A stretch of DNA of 64,000 bases, taken from assembly GCF_019578655.1 (NCBI RefSeq), contig NC_063265.1, forward strand, positions 1,612,001 through 1,676,000. The letters run 5' to 3'. Below, one piece after another: positions 49,501 through 62,179 of this stretch. The stretch's first letter is position 1; each line of letters opens with the position of its first letter. The translations under genes and the position numbers were made by a program. The notes beneath the pieces are model-generated. The model was not told the origin of the DNA and made no database searches. It worked only from the letters and a program-made list of their open reading frames with translations. The stretch is from Ricinus communis. Its lineage: Eukaryota > Streptophyta > Magnoliopsida > Malpighiales > Euphorbiaceae.

Positions 49501-49944
49501 CTAAAAATAGCTAATGGTAAGAAAATAATTTTAAAAAAGGTGACGTGTTAATTTTTAATTGCCAAAATAACTAAACTGCAGTGAAATAAAACTGAATGAT
49601 TAAAAAGAAATAAATTTTATAATAAAAAATTTAAAATGCAAAAAAATATTTATATCCATATGATAACATTAAAATTGGTATAAGAGATCATATTTTTCAG
49701 TTAGTAAATAAAATAAAAATGTTTGAAACAGATGTACCAAGTTGGGCATTCTTACAAGTGTAGGGGATTGCATAAGCATGAGAATGCATACCAAAATGAC
49801 CACTACAGCTCCAGCAATATTTTCATATAAATAGTTACATCGTGTAAAATTCAAATAATTCATTCCTAAATGACTATCATTCAAACCAGTGGTAATCGAG
49901 ATATAATCAGCTAATACATTCGGACAATTCAAAAAGCATTCCAT
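46561..49944 (-). pseudogene. UDP-arabinose 4-epimerase (UXE/MUR4-type) pseudogene, nine exons
   Basis: The functional enzyme, a Golgi type II membrane protein, interconverts UDP-xylose and UDP-arabinose. Exons (approximate): 49944-49756 (membrane segment AGAVVVILVCILMLMQSPT), 49201-49087 ([20 protein letters not shown], the NAD site), 48995-48891, 48793-48702, 48584-48445 ([15 protein letters not shown]), 47812-47718 ([14 protein letters not shown] with the catalytic YxxxK), 47288-47160, 47064-46918, 46758-46561. Lesions: TAA at the start of exon 2 (about 49195); an extra T near 49099 shifting DSYR; no acceptor before exon 5; a one-base loss at the start of exon 7; two extra bases after AKVG in exon 8, with a GC donor; TAG for the conserved Trp in ELNWTAQY (46619-46621). 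Introns are kept, so it is not a retrocopy. Confidence 0.85.
49096..49313. repeat. Perfect-length 109-bp tandem duplication of epimerase exon 2
   Basis: Blocks 49096-49204 and 49205-49313 both run GACAACGGTAAG...GGAGATCTG and differ at one base (CTAGCTCA against CTATCTCA). Each holds nearly all of exon 2 including the NAD-binding glycine motif. The near identity shows a recent event, after the reading frame was lost, since both copies carry the same TAA and extra base. Confidence 0.95.
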
Positions 49945-51176
49945 AGAACTAGAAGACGATCATAATTATATATATAGTAGAACCACAATATTACTGATGC
50001 GATCAAAATATATTCTGCATAAACCAAGCAAAACCACCTGCAACAGTTAAATCATTGCTGAGACTATATGCAAAATTCAAAACTAGATAATTACCTTTAA
50101 TATGTATCAAAAGAAAAAAAAAAATTGACCAGATCATGAGATAAAGTCGATCTTTACAAGGAGAAATTTATGTTAAAAATAAGGAACTAAGAGAACTAAC
50201 CCAACACAAAGGTTATTTATTTTTATGTGGCAGAACGTTGAATTATGCAACCATGGGAAAGTCAATGGATGAAAAGTTGTCGATGGTTCAGCTAGAGCAT
50301 GAAGGAAGATGAGCAAAGACCTCAAAATCATAGAGAAAGGAGATAACGATAAATTATAATTAAGAAGATGGGTTGTTGGATATTAGACTGGACCAAGTCT
50401 AAGGGGCAGCAGGTTTTGAATTGAGAGGGAATATGTACATATGGAAGCGATTCCTATTACTCCCTAATTCAGGTAATTTCTATTTTTATTATAATGTAAA
50501 AGGAAAGACCAATTTACCAAATAACTCTTAAATTTTTAATATTTTTTATTTTTAATCAATTGTTACAAAAGTCGCAGTCTAACTCCCAACTTTGTAATTT
50601 CTTTTCTCTTTTACTATTCTGAGAGTTCTTTTCAAAATCATTGGTGAGAGTTGCTTACGTGGCAACTAGAACCCGAAAAGAGAAAAAATGAATTTACTTG
50701 ATGAATCAGCAAAAACTAAGCTGACTAATCAAAACGGTGTGTTTTGCATAACAATAGAAGGGGAAAAATTAAACTATTTCTGCTCTAACCCTAACTTTGA
50801 CAACTACATAGAAAAGTTGAAATTAAAAAGTGAGAGCTTGTATGTACTTGAGAGAAAGTGTTATAGTGGTCTCCTAAGGTAACATTGGTTGTTCAATTGA
50901 AGCTTAGAATTTTGTTGGTGTACTGGTAACCGAAGAATCGAAAGTTGGGTTTTGTGGGTATTGTGGCAACCATTGGATTGAGGTCTCACATTCCATTACT
51001 GACAACTACAGATACATTCCATGCTACTTGCATTTTAAATTTTCTTTTTCTACTGATGAAACTAAGTAACTTGAGTTTATGTTTGGTTAAAAATAATTTA
51101 ATGAAAGTATTTGTTAAAAAATAGTTTTTGTGACTTAAGTTGCATGGCTTTAATATAGTTTCTGTGACAATGCAAT
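49945..51176. other. Flank between the epimerase pseudogene and the MULE
   Basis: No convincing gene. A 64-codon frame at 50688-50882 (MNLLDESAKTKLTNQNGVF) lies upstream of the MULE transposase and could be its leader or a short unrelated ORF. The left end of the MULE should lie here, but no long terminal inverted repeat could be fixed by eye. Confidence 0.4.
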
Positions 51177-54100
51177 ATGGATTCATTTGATATTGAACTT
51201 CATCATGGAAGGATTTTTACTGAGAATGACATATGTATTGAATATGTTAAGGGAGAGATTAATGATCTGAAAGGTTTTTATACAGACTGGATAAGCTATT
51301 TGGATATTGAGTTTTATTTGAAAGATTTAGGATATGCTAAGATATTAAAGATTGCCTATATGGATAAAAATAGTACTAGGCATTGTTTCTTTAATTATGA
51401 TAGGGGTGTTATGGATATGTTACATTGCATTAGGAATGATTTTGTGACAATGTACATAAAACTGAGTATACTGGTGATAACGTAGTAGATGCGAGAGGGG
51501 ATAAAGGTTAGAATGAGGGGGATGGTGAAGCTATGAAAGCAAGTTCTTTTGATAATAATAATAGAGTTCATCTAGAGGATATTGTTGAGGCTTCTATAAT
51601 AGTGGGTGCTATGAATGTGAATATAGAGAATGATATGCATGAAGACAGTGACAATGAAAGTGAAGAAGACTTAGAGTATTATCTTGTTAAAGTAGCTGAT
51701 ACTGACGATGGCATGGAGGATGGTGATTTCAGCTTTGATGATGAAGAGGACAATCAGGCTAGAAAGAATTTAAGATGGGCAAGGACACATGATGACAACC
51801 AAGCAACCAGTGTATGGAAAATGATACTAGCTACTGGGAAAGAGAAGGCCAAAGATAGTAAAAGAAGAATTAACAAAGGAGTTGCAACAATAACAAAACC
51901 TTCACAACATAAGTTGGCAACTAAATGTGAGGAGATAGAGTAAGAAAAAGTGGATATAAAAGTGAATCTACTAGCTCTAATGATTCAGTAATGACTCCAG
52001 TGTCAAGTGAAGAAGGAGATCTAAGTCCACATAAGTCTAGGAAAGTTAGGTTGAAGGTGTATGCCTCTAACTGTGACCATAAGAATTTGGAGTTGGGAAT
52101 ATGGTTAAGATTCAAAGATGTAAATGAATGCAAATATGCTATTTAGACCTAAGCTATTTTGAATGGATATAACATCACATGAAAGAGAAGTGGTGGGAAA
52201 AAATGGATGGTAGGTATATTGATGGTTGTAGTTAGAGGATGTATAAAAGTAAGCTCAAAGATGAAGACACATTTATGATTAAAATTTATATTGGCGAGCA
52301 CAACTGTCCTAGAGCACCAACCAATAGACAAGAAACAAGTGAATGTGGCTGGCAAAGGAGTTCCTAGGTATATTTAAAAGAAAACCTAATTATTCTAATA
52401 AGCTCATGAAAGAGGATGTGAAGTTAACCTATGATGTCTCAATGGCCCTGATGATTTGTTATAGAGCAAGTGGAAGACTCTAAACAAACTTAGAAGGTCA
52501 TTTGAAGAACATTATGCAAAGTTGAAGTCTTATCAAGCTAAGCTGGAAAAAATAGACTAAGAGGAAAGATTTGAGTTTAAAACTAAGTTGGATTTTGTTG
52601 ATAGACAAGTTTTTTAGAAGTTCTATGTTGGGTTTAGTGCTTTAAAAAGGATACTTGGCTAGTTATAGAATTCTCTTAGGTCTTTATGCCTTTTTTTGAA
52701 AATAGTGCTAGGATGAGCTTTACTAGTTGCTATTGCAAAGATGCAAATAATAAAATGTATCATGTTGCATGGGTTGTAGCAAAGCATGAAAATGAGGAAA
52801 CTTGGACTTGGTTCTTCATAATTCTATTTGAAGAACTATGTATAATTGATGGACTTGGGTGGTCTTGCATGTCTGACTAACATAAGGTAGTCTTCACTCT
52901 CTTTATTATTCTGACATCTTTTAAATTGTTGTAATAGACAGAATTTAGTATGATGGTTTTGTTTGCTTTGGCAGGGACTTATTAATACTATTACAAAGTT
53001 GGCACCTAATATAGAGCATCATAGTTTTGTTAGGCATATTTATGTCAACTGAAAAAAGCTTTACAATGAACTAAAATTCAGGAAGTTATTCTGGGATGTT
53101 GCAAAGAGCACTTGTGAGGCCTAGTTCCATTCAAAGTTGAAGGATCTTAAAGGTGGCAATTGAAGCTTATGAAGCTTTTATTGTAAAGGATCCACATGTG
53201 TTTTGTAAGTCTCTTATATCTAGCTTTTCACAAAGTGTGATAGTATAAATAAAAATATCTGTGAGACTGTCAATGGATATATTGTAAAGTCTAGGACAAA
53301 GCCAATTATTGAAATATTAAAAGACATAAGGATTCATTTAATAATGAGGATGCATGAGACTATTAGGGAGATTAATGCTTGCAAAGACACAATCTGCCTT
53401 AGGATAAGGAAAAAATTAGAAAAGATCAAATAGCTTGTAAAGTTCTATAATATTAAACCAACTATTGGTAGGAAGTATGAGGTCAGTTTCTTTGATGAGC
53501 AATATGTAGTTGATCTAGTGGACAAGTCATGTCCATGTAGAGCTTGGAAATTGAATGGAATCCCTTATTGCTATGTTATTTCATGCATACATTACTTGAG
53601 AGAGCACCCAGTGAACTATGTAGATGGATTTTATATGAAGGAGCAATATTTAGTAACTTATCAAAATGCATTAGTCCCAATCAATGGTAAAAGAGAATGG
53701 CTTGAAGTCAATGAGGATCCAATACTGCCACTAGTGTTCATCAAACCACTTGGTAGGACAAGGAAAAATAGGAGAAAATATCCTATTTAAGGAAAGAAAA
53801 AATCTCCACAAACTACCTAGGATTGGTATAAAGATGAAGTGCCAAATTTGTCTTCAATATGCTCATAATAAGAGGTCATGCAAAATGAAGAATACACAAC
53901 CTACTACACCTCAAAAACCAAAGGATAAGCCTTGCGTACCAAGAAAAGAAGAAATTACTACAACAACTGCTAAAAAAAGGCTAGAGTGGCACCAAGAATG
54001 CTTATCCTAGATTGATAAAACTAGGAAAGCCAATAGATGAAGCAGTGACTAATGAGTTTAGAGAAAGGAACTTAGTAATATTTTTAACTAAAACATTTTT

Positions 54101-54440
54101 TCATTTATTTGCATGATATTGTATATGTAATTCATAATACATATGTTGTTTTATAGACTAGCCAAGGTTATGAAGTTAGAATTTTTTAGAATTTGAAAAT
54201 GTATACTCCAGAGTAAGTAATGTATGCTTTTGAAATCCAATACAAGTGTAATGATGTGATATTGATATTTATCCTCTTCTTTATGCTAGATGCCTAGAGA
54301 AACCAGGATACAGTATATTACTAGGGTAGTTGCAGCTACAGCTACAATAACTTCTACATCTCATGCTCCCCTTGACAAGCTACATCTGAAGGGCAAGCAA
54401 ACAGGACTGACCAAGCATCAACTAGCAGAATAGCTAGATA
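51177..54440 (+). pseudogene. MuDR-type Mutator-like (MULE) transposase, decayed
   Basis: The 51177-51485 segment (MDSFDIELHHGRIF) matches the N-terminal PB1-like domain of plant MuDR proteins. An acidic stretch follows (51533-51943). The transposase core is at 52610-52880: FYVGFSALKR, then MYHVAWVVAKHENEETWTWF, ending in GWSCMSD. The usual GLDACF is read as GLYAFF, so the first catalytic Asp seems lost. After a probable intron (52881-52975) come GLINTITKLAPNIEHHSFVR and later blocks. The SWIM finger at 53527-53590 (CPCRAWKLNGIPYCYVISCI) has Val where CxH expects His. A zinc knuckle CQICLQYAHNKRSC is at 53840-53882. Stops and frameshifts are frequent. It would have bound terminal repeats and moved the element by cut and paste. 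Confidence 0.82.
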
Positions 54441-55140
54441 GTTATTTCCTACCCAAGATAATGATCTGAACCTAAGAAGTCAAAGATCAATGGTTACAAA
54501 AGAGGGTGATATAGGAGGACCAAATACATAATCACCAATCGCATGCACAAGAATTCCCTGCCCTAAGTTCAATTGAAGCAAAACAATTATTGACTTTTTT
54601 TGTTATATTAGCCTATGCTATATGGACAGAAAGCAAATACAGTGATTTTGTGGCATTATATATGCCTTTTTTGAGTTGTGTTTCGACAGGCCTAGCTTAA
54701 GGCATTGTAATTACATAATGTATTTAAGGGTTATATTTTGGGATACTTAGATTTTGTATGAACTCAAAATTTCTAATGAATGATTCAAGAATTCTGGTAA
54801 TTAATGTAGCAAGAGAAATGCATGAGAAAATTTCATATCTTTATTACTCTTAAGAAGCATTAATACATTGCCTAGAATTCTTTCTTGCCTTCCAATAGCA
54901 AATATATTAAGACAAATAACAAAGTGTTTATAAAAAAAATCTCCATACAAAGAAGACCTTCTCAATTCCATCTTTTGTACCATTTATTTTGTTTCTCTCC
55001 ACCTTCAAAATAGCTTACGCCTCATTCACACTATAATATTCACTTAACAATCCACGAATCTCAGCTTCATAACTTTGTGTTTTCTGCTGAAGAACAACAT
55101 TGATAAGATCTTTGGTTTTCATCTTTTCATCTAACAGTAG
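54441..55140 (-). other. MULE right flank with a weak minus-strand coding relic
   Basis: On the minus strand 55140-54801 reads DEKMKTKDLINVVLQQKTQS, then, past a stop, a hydrophobic end (FVICLNIFAIG). The mix of coiled-coil-like and hydrophobic tail resembles small proteins found with MULEs, but no zinc finger part is seen, so the call is tentative. The Tat-type LTR at 55141 cuts it off. Confidence 0.3.
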
Positions 55141-57130
55141 TGTGGGCGGCAGTTTTGGGCGTGCACCCAAATGTCTTTAGTGACTACGACACTATAAGGC
55201 TTTTCAGCCTAATAGGAACATGCTAACTAATCATAAACACTAGTGCAGAGATGAAAGTCGCCACCTGAGTAATTCTCTGGGATGCTTTTTCTACTTGATT
55301 GGCGTTTCTCAATTCTATAAGGAAGCTTCGCCACATCTAGAGATGGATCCAAAAGAAAACTTTCTTATTTGTGTATTTTTGTCCTTGATTTTATTGTTTA
55401 ACAGGCTATTCCATATAAATATAAAAATTATATTTCTACACATCAAACATTACAGCATGTAAGGTTATGTTTAGCCCATTTTATTAAGACCAACCCATAT
55501 TTAATTAATCTATTTTACTAATTTATTATGTATAAGACTTTTCCTAGTCTAGCCTATTTTACAAGTTATCCTTTGATTCCAAGCCTTAAGCCTATATGGA
55601 CTACTTTTTATACAAAGGTCTAATTATGTGATCTTAAACCTAATCATGACCCGATTGTAATTAAGCAATGGCAAAGCCTATTAGGTCTATATTAAATTTA
55701 AGTTAAGCCCAATTACCATCTAATTAACTTAATAGACTACAATTTTCATATTAGGTCCAATTTTTTAACCTGTGGTCTATGTGTCCAAATTTTAATTGAG
55801 CAATCACTCTACAATTATTTGGCATGCATCAAACATAAAGAAAAAATAAAAATGCAGAGAATAAAGCCTAGCTATTACAACCTTTTTCTACAACTAAAAA
55901 CAAAGGAAAAGCACTTAAATACTAAATATATAACATAAACTAACCAAAAATACATTTAAATTCAAAAATTTAGCCCAAAAGTGCACACAACCGACTGGAC
56001 AAGGGCATAAAGCCGATCGGCCTAACACAAAACCAAATAAGCTTTGGGAGGCTTGAATGCTCTTTTCGTGAGTTTTTACAACTTTTCATTTCCAGAAGCC
56101 GATATTTACATTCATAGGAGATAGAAAACTCGATTAAAACATAACAATCAAAATCCTGAAAAAAATGTAAACCCTAGAAATTAAAACTAACAGAAAGTGA
56201 AAATAACACTCTAAAGCAGCTTCTTAGTTTTAATCATGTTATCCTAGAAATCTAATTCAAATAGACACAAGTAATTAATTATGTTTTCCTAATCATTAAA
56301 CTATTCAGATTTAAAACCCAATAAAATCATACAATCAAGTTCAAAACTCTACATGTACTTATTATCATATTCAAAATCCAACAAATTATAACATATTAAT
56401 TCACAAGAAAAACCTATTCCAATTATATAAAACATATGGAATAATAACAAAACATCATATTTCTAAAATTACAAAACAAAAGAACCAATTTGAAGGGAAA
56501 ATGATATTGATGCAGTGGATGTACGGGAAACCCTCAAATTAATACTGTAAATTATTATTCTGCGAGTCTAAGAAGATAACGAAGCAGCTGAATCAAAGAT
56601 TGGCTAAGAATCCAATTATGTTTGAGATCTAAAAACTTGTGTCGTACTAAATAAGTTTCCTAATCTAGAGTTTTTTCTTAGTGACTTACTCTAAAAAAAC
56701 TCTGTGTATAGCTAATTAATTAACGTCGATCAGTAATTTTAGAGTATAACTTAAAGAGTGTAGCTAATCCTAAGTCTAAGGTGCCATATTCTATTTATAA
56801 GGTTAGGATTAGGGATCCCTAGAAAAATCGATAAGTATTATTTGAAAATAAAATGAATTATTATTTTCTTTTATCAGATTAATATCCAATAAAATAAAGT
56901 TAAATCTTTTATATTCGATTATTATAAAAAATATTTAAAAATCGCAATAATTCTCACAATTTTTTTTATAATTTTGGCGTTTAAATGTAGAAAATACACG
57001 TAAAACGGTGTCGAATCGCGAAAAATAGCCAATCGGTATTGTGTAGAGCCGCTCTATGTTAAGCCGATCGACTCTATTGATGAAATAACTGTTTTACCCT
57101 TCAAAGTTAGTTTTTTCTGACAATCAAATT
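55141..57130 (-). repeat. Tat-type LTR, copy 5, truncated at the U3 side
   Basis: It starts TGTGGGCGGCAG and stays similar to the family to about 57130, missing the last 190 bases or so. The minus-strand TATA box is at CTATTTATAAGG near 56792-56803. Palindromic blocks are at 56010-56022 (AAGCCGATCGGCC) and 57028-57078 (AGCCAATCGG, AAGCCGATCGACTC). The stretch AAATGTAGAAAATACACG near 56985 links it to the subtype of copies 1 and 7. Confidence 0.78.
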
Positions 57131-58509
57131 ATGGGCTATCTGGTTCGGCTTTTGGCTCGGGTTGGGGTATATCTACGAAAGAGTTCATGATCTCCTCTTC
57201 GCTGAAATCAGGGTTGATTATGGACACATGGTTTGGGGCTGGTGTATTGTTGTAGTTTGGAAAGGGTTCCTTCTAGTGCTAGGTTGGTTAAGGTCGGTGA
57301 GCTTCCGACATCGATAAGGTTTTAGATTTCGTGTTTTAGCTGAATGCAGTTGTCAGTATGGTGACCAGGTGCTTGGAATTTACAATAGGTGTTGGGTTGT
57401 ATCTGAGTGTGTTAGGGTTTAGTGGGTTCTTTAGGGTAGTAGGTTCGAGGATGCCATTTTGTACCAATCTCTCAAAAATCTTGGAAAGAGGTTATTTAAA
57501 GTCAGAGAACTTCCTCGGTTGTTGCATATTATTTACATCTAGAGTCTTGTTCCCTCCAGCCTAGTAGTTTGCCATTCCACAGGATCTCATATTCTTTCTT
57601 TTGTCGGTCTCGATTTCCTCGAACTGTAGCCCATCATCGTACAGGTCCATGAAGGTTTTTGAGTTCATCATCTATAACCTTTTAACCCATCTTGGAAGAA
57701 TATTTCGAACCACCATACAAACTTGGTCCTTTTCAGAAGGCTTATTCTTTATTAGTCTCGCCTTATTCCTCCATCTAGTCAGGAAATCAGATAAGGATTC
57801 ATTTAGCTTCTACTTGGTAGATTCAAGATTCCTAATCGACACTTCTAAATTAGTGTTATAGTCATAATGCTTGACAAAGGAATTATATAAATCATGTCAT
57901 TCAGCTTTGGTGGATTTCTCCATACTATAGTACCAGTTGACAATGGGTCCTTTAAGTGACAGCACAAACGGCTTGACAATCTAGGTCCTACTTAGCTGAG
58001 TAGTTCTCACGATGTTTACATATTGCTTTAGATGAAACTTTAGGTCACCAGACTCATTGAACTTGTTCATCTTGGGCATTTTGAACTTCACATGCAGCTT
58101 GTCTTTCTTGGCAAAACTAACTCTTCAAAATCAAGGTAGGATATAAACCTTTGATTTCTAGCATACCCTACATTTTGCCAAGCTGGGCGCTCATATCACT
58201 TATAGCTTCCTTAGTAGCAAGGGCAGTCTCCCTCTTAGCTTGGTCTATCATGAACTCATCAAGGTCCTAAAAACTCTAGGGTGCTCCCCTTCTAGCTGGG
58301 TCTTTAGAATTGGCATTAGCATTGACCGCAGCAGTAATAGCGGCAACTACAACCGGGTCAACAGCAATAGGAGCAGTAGATGGGGCTTGGTTTGTGGGCA
58401 TCCCAGCTAAGAGTTGTTCGACCTCTTCTGGAATCACACCCTTCAAATCATCAATGACAACATTCTTTAAAATTTCAGCATCTTGTTGGTTAGCTCTTTC
58501 GTTGGCCAT
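57131..58509 (-). pseudogene. gag of the 55141-61559 element, Ty3/gypsy type
   Basis: The minus-strand start is at 58509: MANERANQQDAEILKNVVID, LKGVIPEEVEQLLAG, an Ala-rich linker, ending in a stop at 58276. The core follows with the same blocks as at 28790-29110 (58080-57700), then FMDLYDDGLQFEEIET (about 57655-57600), and RKFSDFK, stop, PLSKIFERLVQNGILEP (about 57520-57450). Near 57390-57320 there is YCKFQAPGHHTDNCIQLK, a CxxxxxxGHxTxxC knuckle-like motif. Several stops show decay. The C-terminal end joins the 3' LTR directly. Confidence 0.75.
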
Positions 58510-59367
58510 CTCTTAGATAGCTTGGCGTCTTGGTCTTTCAAGGTGTTATAACACAGCTATGATCCTTAGAGAAATAGGCACTCTTTCTAACCTTTCACTA
58601 TCTTATCTTTTCAAACCCACACGATAATCTATATGGCTAAAAAAGTAAAGGTTAGTATGATGCATGTAATGCATGAGATGTAAGATGCACGTGCAATGCA
58701 TAAAGATCAAAAATGAGGTTAGCATACACAATAGTATAAATTCATCATTCCAACCTTATTACTCTCGCACATGGTTCCTGGAAAGTCTTTCTTCCCTAGA
58801 ATTTTAGGTATAGGCTTTCTATCAATAGAAGATAGTAAACCCGATGCATATGCCATAAGCTCTCAAAGCATATTTAAACACATAAGGTCATGTTTCTCAG
58901 TATAAGTATAAGCCTATATATTTTGGCCTAGAGCCTAGTTCCATATTTTTAGGCCCAAGCCTTTTAATACTTGGACTTAAGATACTTATAAGGAAAAACA
59001 TATGATATAGCAAGCAACAAGGTTCCCAAGGGAGATTACTACGGTCATTACCATGAGCTGAGTCTTAAGTAAAGATAAAAGGTTCCCACAAGTAAAAAGT
59101 GTTCTTCCTTTACTCGTCTCCCCACTCAAGGATTCATACGATGAAGAAAATTCACTCATTACTTGTGAGTGATGGTTAGCTAGTGTCACAATTCTAAGAT
59201 TCCAGTGGAACCAAAGAACTACTAATTGATGCCATCGGGGTTGTAGAGACCAAAGTTTACAGTCTGTGAAAAATAGTGTAGTGATGCAAGAATAATCTAT
59301 TAAATAAGAAAATTAAAAATAAACATACACTAGAATTAGCTTCTCTTATTCTGAGTGCGGTCACCGC
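58510..59367 (-). mobile_element. 5' leader of the 55141-61559 element
   Basis: Noncoding, with clear similarity to 31061-31812. The primer-site place next to the LTR (59355-59367) reads GCGGTGACCGCA on the minus strand, a decayed version of the TGGCGACTCCAT seen at 31800-31811. Confidence 0.6.
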
Positions 59368-61559
59368 TATTGGCGACGGCTTCGAGCGTGCACCCAAGTG
59401 TCTTTAGTGACTACAATACTGTAAGGCTTTTCAACCTAATCTAGAGCACACTAACTAGTCCCTCAGACTAGCGCAGAGATGGGAGTTGCCACTCGGGTAA
59501 TCAGTGGGACACTTTTACTAATAAGTGGCATTTCTCAAATTCCATAGAGAAGCTTACCACAAAATTCAGATATGGGTTCAGAAGCCAACTTCTTTATTTG
59601 TGTATATTAGTCTTTAATTTTAGTGTTTAACAAATTATTCCTTATAAACATAAGCAGTTCATACACTAGCATATCAAATAATATACATAATTCATCTAGG
59701 TCTAGCCTATTTTATTCAAACCCAGCCCATATTGGAATTATTAGTCTAATTATGTACATATAGCCCACCTAGTCTAGCCTAATTACATATTATATTTTTG
59801 ATTTCCAACCTTTAAACCTAATGGACTACTTATTATAACAAGGCTTGTTCTATGTGAACCTAATTCTAATAAAGCCCAATTCTAACTGAAACACGCCAAG
59901 GCCCACTAAGTCTACGTCAATTTTAGAGTTTTAGGCCCAGTTAAGATTATTTAGACTATTGGACTACAATGTTCATGTTGGTCCAATTTTATCCCTAAGT
60001 CTGTGTTGCCCGCTTTAATTAATCAATCACATAATACATATTTAATCAATCATACAGTAAGCAAAATAAACAAGATAAGATGTAGAAAATAAACCTAACT
60101 ATTACAACCTGGCCTATAACTAAAATTGTAAAGGAAAAAGACCTAAAAATCTGATACAGTACATAAAAAATACATCAAACTTGAGAAAAACTAGAATTTG
60201 GGACAAAATATTGCACATCTGATCAGCATAAAGCATAGAGTCGATCGGCTCAATGTAGAGCCAATTGACTCTGCATTGAGCCTATCGGCTCTAGGGTTCC
60301 AAGCAAGTTTTTTTATCAATTCGTTAGTGTTTCTCACATCCCCAGAATCGAGTTTTACATGCACAAAAAATAAAATTAATTAGATATAAAAGAAATAAAA
60401 TAAAAAAATAAAATAGAATAATAAAAATCAATTAATTGATAAAAAATCTTAAGAACTGATGAAAACCTTAGAAACTAAAATTATAATAAACAAAAAGATG
60501 GCAAATTAATCATACAATCCTATTAAACATATTTAATTACTGAATTATAATAAAAACATAAATCTAATCTTTAATTCTATTGCATGTGTCTAATCAGATT
60601 TAAAACTCTAGTGTTCTTATTATTAGATTTTAAAACCCAATTAACATGCAGATCCACAAGAAACCCTAATTTAATTATACTAATCATAAATAAAATAATA
60701 ACCCTAATCAAATTTCTAAAAGAATAACAAAGAAATAAAGAAAAGAACAAAAAAACCAGTTTAGGATAATGATGGATGCATGTTTGGAGGAACCCTCAAA
60801 TTATCACTATAATTGATTATTTTGCGAGTCTCAAGTGATGAGGATGCAGTTGAATCAAAGACTGGTAGGGAATCCAGTGTTGAAGAGAGTTTGAGAATCT
60901 CTTGTTGATTAAAAAAAAAAGAGTTTCCAAAAATGATTCTTTATATAGTAGTCTTTTCTTTCTTAGTGACTTAAATCTAAAGAACAACAAATTTTTCTTT
61001 CTTTTCTCTCTTACTTTTTCTCTCTGTGTATTCCTAGAGTATATTCTAAGTATCCTCCTCAAAATCCTAGATGCCTCTTTCTATTTATAGAGGAAGGGTT
61101 TCAAAGAAAACTCTAAAGGAGACGATAATCTCTATTATAAGTTGATAAATATCCAAATTTAGTTCTTTAAATCTCAATAATTATCAATGAAAATCATGAT
61201 TATCGCTAAAAGGATTCTAAAATTTGTATCTGGATGTAAAATCATCGAGAAAATGACGCCCAAGTGAAAAAGCACTAATCAGCACTGGGCAAAGTCGATC
61301 GGGTCCACATAGGGAAAGTTTAAGAAAAACTTGCAATTAGGTCCCTAGATTTGTGAAATCCCTTGTTTGACCCTCGAACTTTATTTTTCTTGATAATTGA
61401 GTCCAAATTGATTTTGGAAAAGGTAATTCCAACTGGATTAATTTCCCCGTTAGGTTCCTCCGTCCTTCATCTCCTAAGACCCGAGAAGACAGTAACTTTC
61501 ATCATAAGGTTTTTCGTAATTCCCTCGATATATCTAAATCCGAAAAAGGAGTGTTGACA
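59368..61559 (-). repeat. Tat-type LTR, copy 6 (complete)
   Basis: A 2192-base LTR starting TATTGGCGACGG and ending AGTGTTGACA. The minus-strand TATA box is in CTTTCTATTTATAGAGG near 61077-61090. Palindromic clusters are at 60235-60300 (AGTCGATCGGCTC, AGCCAATTGACTC, AGCCTATCGGCTC) and 61285-61305 (AAGTCGATCGGGTCC). Confidence 0.82.
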
Positions 61560-62179
61560 CTAACCTTAGACCTAAGGCTTAACGATATATTTATAGCCTT
61601 TGGATTTTAGAAAACCCTAGATGTATTAGATAAATGTCAATAAGTAATTAAATTCCTTAATTTTATTAGATATTCAGTTAAATGAATACCATTTCAAATT
61701 TAAATAAATTCAAATAATTATCAATAAAATCCAATAATTATCACTAAAATTCTTTCTAGAATCTTCTTTTATTAATTTTAGTATTTTAAAGTCAAAATAT
61801 ACATAAAATGATGTCAAAATTAGGAAATAAGCCAATTAGTACGGTTTAGAGTTGATTCGCCTCTATGCTAAATCGATCAGCTTTGTGCATAGCCCATTCT
61901 GCTGTACGCGGAGTCGATTAGCTTGGGGGAAAAAAAGTTCTAAAAATATTTACATTTTAGTCTTTGAACTTGTAAAAATAGTCGTTTCAACCTTAAAACT
62001 TAGTTTTTTCTGCTAATTGGATCTAAATTGATTCTAGAAAAGCAATTTTAGCTTAATTATTCTCAAACCTAACTAGGATTCGTCTATCCTCAACCTCTTG
62101 AGACTCAAGAAGGCTATAACTTTCATCATCAGGTTTTTCGTAATTTCATCAATATTTGGATCCGGAAAATGGATGTTGA
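61560..62179 (-). repeat. Tat-type LTR, copy 7, right-hand 620 bases only
   Basis: It follows copy 6 head to tail with no spacer. It covers the U3-side third of the LTR, ends GGATGTTGACA, and is followed by a polypurine-side ACTTGCCACCCTTG. The palindromic cluster is at 61840-61925 (AATCGATCAGC, AGTCGATTAGC). It belongs to the copy 1/5 subtype. Its left two thirds are absent. Confidence 0.7.

Larger units (their letters stand above)
55141..61559 (-). mobile_element. Tat-type element with truncated 3' LTR, gag, leader and complete 5' LTR
   Basis: In minus orientation: 5' LTR 61559-59368, leader 59367-58510, gag 58509-57131, then directly a 3' LTR piece (57130-55141) without its outer U3 end. 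pol, the antisense-ORF region and the polypurine tract are all missing. The flanks AGTAG (55136-55140) and CTAAC (61560-61564) do not match. The two LTRs differ in subtype. The structure may therefore be a recombinant of two elements and not one insertion. Confidence 0.6.

Noticed and set aside
50688..50882. 64-codon frame called as a gene
   Set aside because: No homology recognised and no support beyond an open frame; noted only as possible MULE leader.
58310..58516. Plus-strand Ala/Thr-rich 68-codon frame
   Set aside because: It is the shadow of the Ala-rich gag linker on the minus strand.
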